A DNA stretch of 6,706 nt, taken from positions 1 to 6,706 of the forward strand of contig CANJXD010000330.1 of NCBI GenBank assembly GCA_947478535.1, given 5' to 3'. The notes beneath the pieces are model-generated. The model did not search any database, was not told where the DNA came from, and worked only from the letters and a program-made list of their open reading frames with translations. The position numbers and the translations under genes were made by a program. Numbering within the stretch: position 1 is the first letter of the stretch; each line of letters begins with the position of its first letter. Shown here in pieces: positions 6,000-6,706 of this stretch. Source of the stretch: Acetobacteraceae bacterium. Lineage in GTDB: Bacteria; Pseudomonadota; Alphaproteobacteria; Acetobacterales; Acetobacteraceae.

Positions 6000-6706
6000 T
6001 CATGGCCTCGCCGGCCGCGCGGCCCGCACGCGGGCGAGCTCCGCCGCGACATGGCGGGACAGGCCGTGACGGGTCTTTTCCCAGTAGAAGGGCCGGGCGA
6101 CGAGCTGCCACAGGGCCTTCCAGGCGGCCACCGACATCAGCGCCCAATAGGCGACGACGGTCAGCCCATAGGGCGCGAGGTCCAGCCAGCGTCGGCGCAG
6201 CGGCGCCAGCATCGTCAGCCAGATGAACAGCCCATTGCCCGCCACCAGGTTGACGATGGCGATCCAGGCCAGCGCCGGCGGCAGCCAATCCGCGCCGACG
6301 CCCTCGGGCAGCAGCGCGAAGGTGATGAGGATGGCCCAGAAGATCGGGTTGAGCACGCCAGAGAGCGCGGTACCACCGACGAAGAACACGAAGGCGAGCA
6401 GCCCGAGCGGCCCAACCGCCCGATACAGCTGCGCCGGACGCCGGGTGTGGACCAGGAAGGTCTGCATATAGCCCTTGATCCAGCGGCTGCGCTGGCGGAT
6501 CCAGTTGCCCGCCTCGACATTGGCTTCCTCATAGGTGGTGCTGTCGATCACCGCGACGCGCCAGCCCTTCTGCGTCAGCCGGATGCCGAGATCGGCGTCC
6601 TCCGTCACGTTGAAGGGGTCCCAGGCATGCAGGTCCCGCAGGACATCGGTGCGGAAGTGGTTCGAGGTGCCGCCGAGCGGGATCGGCGCGCCGAGCCGTT
6701 CAAGCC
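6000..6706 (-). CDS. Family 2 glycosyltransferase, XagB-like, C-terminal part
   Basis: The open frame runs off the right edge; 234 residues plus stop are visible, and the start and first catalytic aspartates lie outside the window. The visible part starts ...PIPLGGTSNHFR (acceptor region). It then shows the catalytic TED motif in WDPFNVTEDADLG and the QRSRW motif in IRQRSRWIKGYMQT, the Q(Q/R)xRW signature of processive beta-glycosyltransferases of the cellulose, hyaluronan and PNAG synthase type. Four hydrophobic segments follow (about fragment residues 97-118, 120-137, 143-168 and 178-202), which would form the translocation channel. PFYWEKTRHGLS near the end is a conserved closing motif in this branch as I recall it. 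The protein should sit in the inner membrane, polymerise a beta-linked glycan from a nucleotide sugar and extrude it. The tail is Arg/Ala-rich (HVAAELARVRAARPARP) with no recognisable PilZ domain. This is the first visible gene of the minus-strand operon. The sugar donor cannot be deduced. Confidence 0.88.
   Translation of the reverse strand, partial: LERLGAPIPLGGTSNHFRTDVLRDLHAWDPFNVTEDADLGIRLTQKGWRVAVIDSTTYEEANVEAGNWIRQRSRWIKGYMQTFLVHTRRPAQLYRAVGPLGLLAFVFFVGGTALSGVLNPIFWAILITFALLPEGVGADWLPPALAWIAIVNLVAGNGLFIWLTMLAPLRRRWLDLAPYGLTVVAYWALMSVAAWKALWQLVARPFYWEKTRHGLSRHVAAELARVRAARPARP

Overview
The window is very GC-rich with strong G/C third-position bias. Its families look alphaproteobacterial; Acetobacteraceae (Roseomonas-like) is a guess from composition and gene style, since no rRNA or marker gene is present. 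Coding density is close to complete: six intact or edge-truncated genes, one frame-disrupted gene and two short intergenic regions (1-210 and 1765-1980).

Left third (1-1800): a metallophosphoesterase (211-969, +) runs tail to tail into an enoyl-CoA hydratase/isomerase family gene (970-1764, -) with no base between the stop codons. Upstream of the phosphoesterase is an AT-richer leader holding a degenerate tandem repeat (81-144). Upstream of the hydratase is a large GC-rich hairpin element (1804-1902). These two genes look like ordinary housekeeping or accessory metabolism.

Right two thirds (1981-6706): genes for making and exporting an extracellular polysaccharide. A minus-strand operon reads from the right edge: a processive-type family 2 glycosyltransferase (6706-6000, 5' end outside the window), a polytopic membrane protein split by a one-base frameshift (5974-4563), an outer-membrane beta-barrel-like protein (4559-3657), and a PAPS-type sulfotransferase (3672-2974). 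Spacings are 25 nt, 3 nt and a 16-nt overlap, so the genes are probably co-transcribed and translationally coupled. A secreted GH113-like glycoside hydrolase (1981-2979, +) faces this operon and overlaps its last gene by six bases.

Working model (inference): the glycosyltransferase polymerises and extrudes a beta-linked glycan, the membrane protein assists or adds a further sugar, the barrel provides an outer-membrane exit, the sulfotransferase decorates precursor or product, and the exported hydrolase trims it. The gene set resembles the Xanthomonas XagA/XagB-type surface polysaccharide loci as I recall them, here with a sulfotransferase and a hydrolase. The most notable points are this possible sulfated-glycan module, the single-base lesion in the membrane gene, and two convergent gene pairs whose stop codons meet in palindromes.
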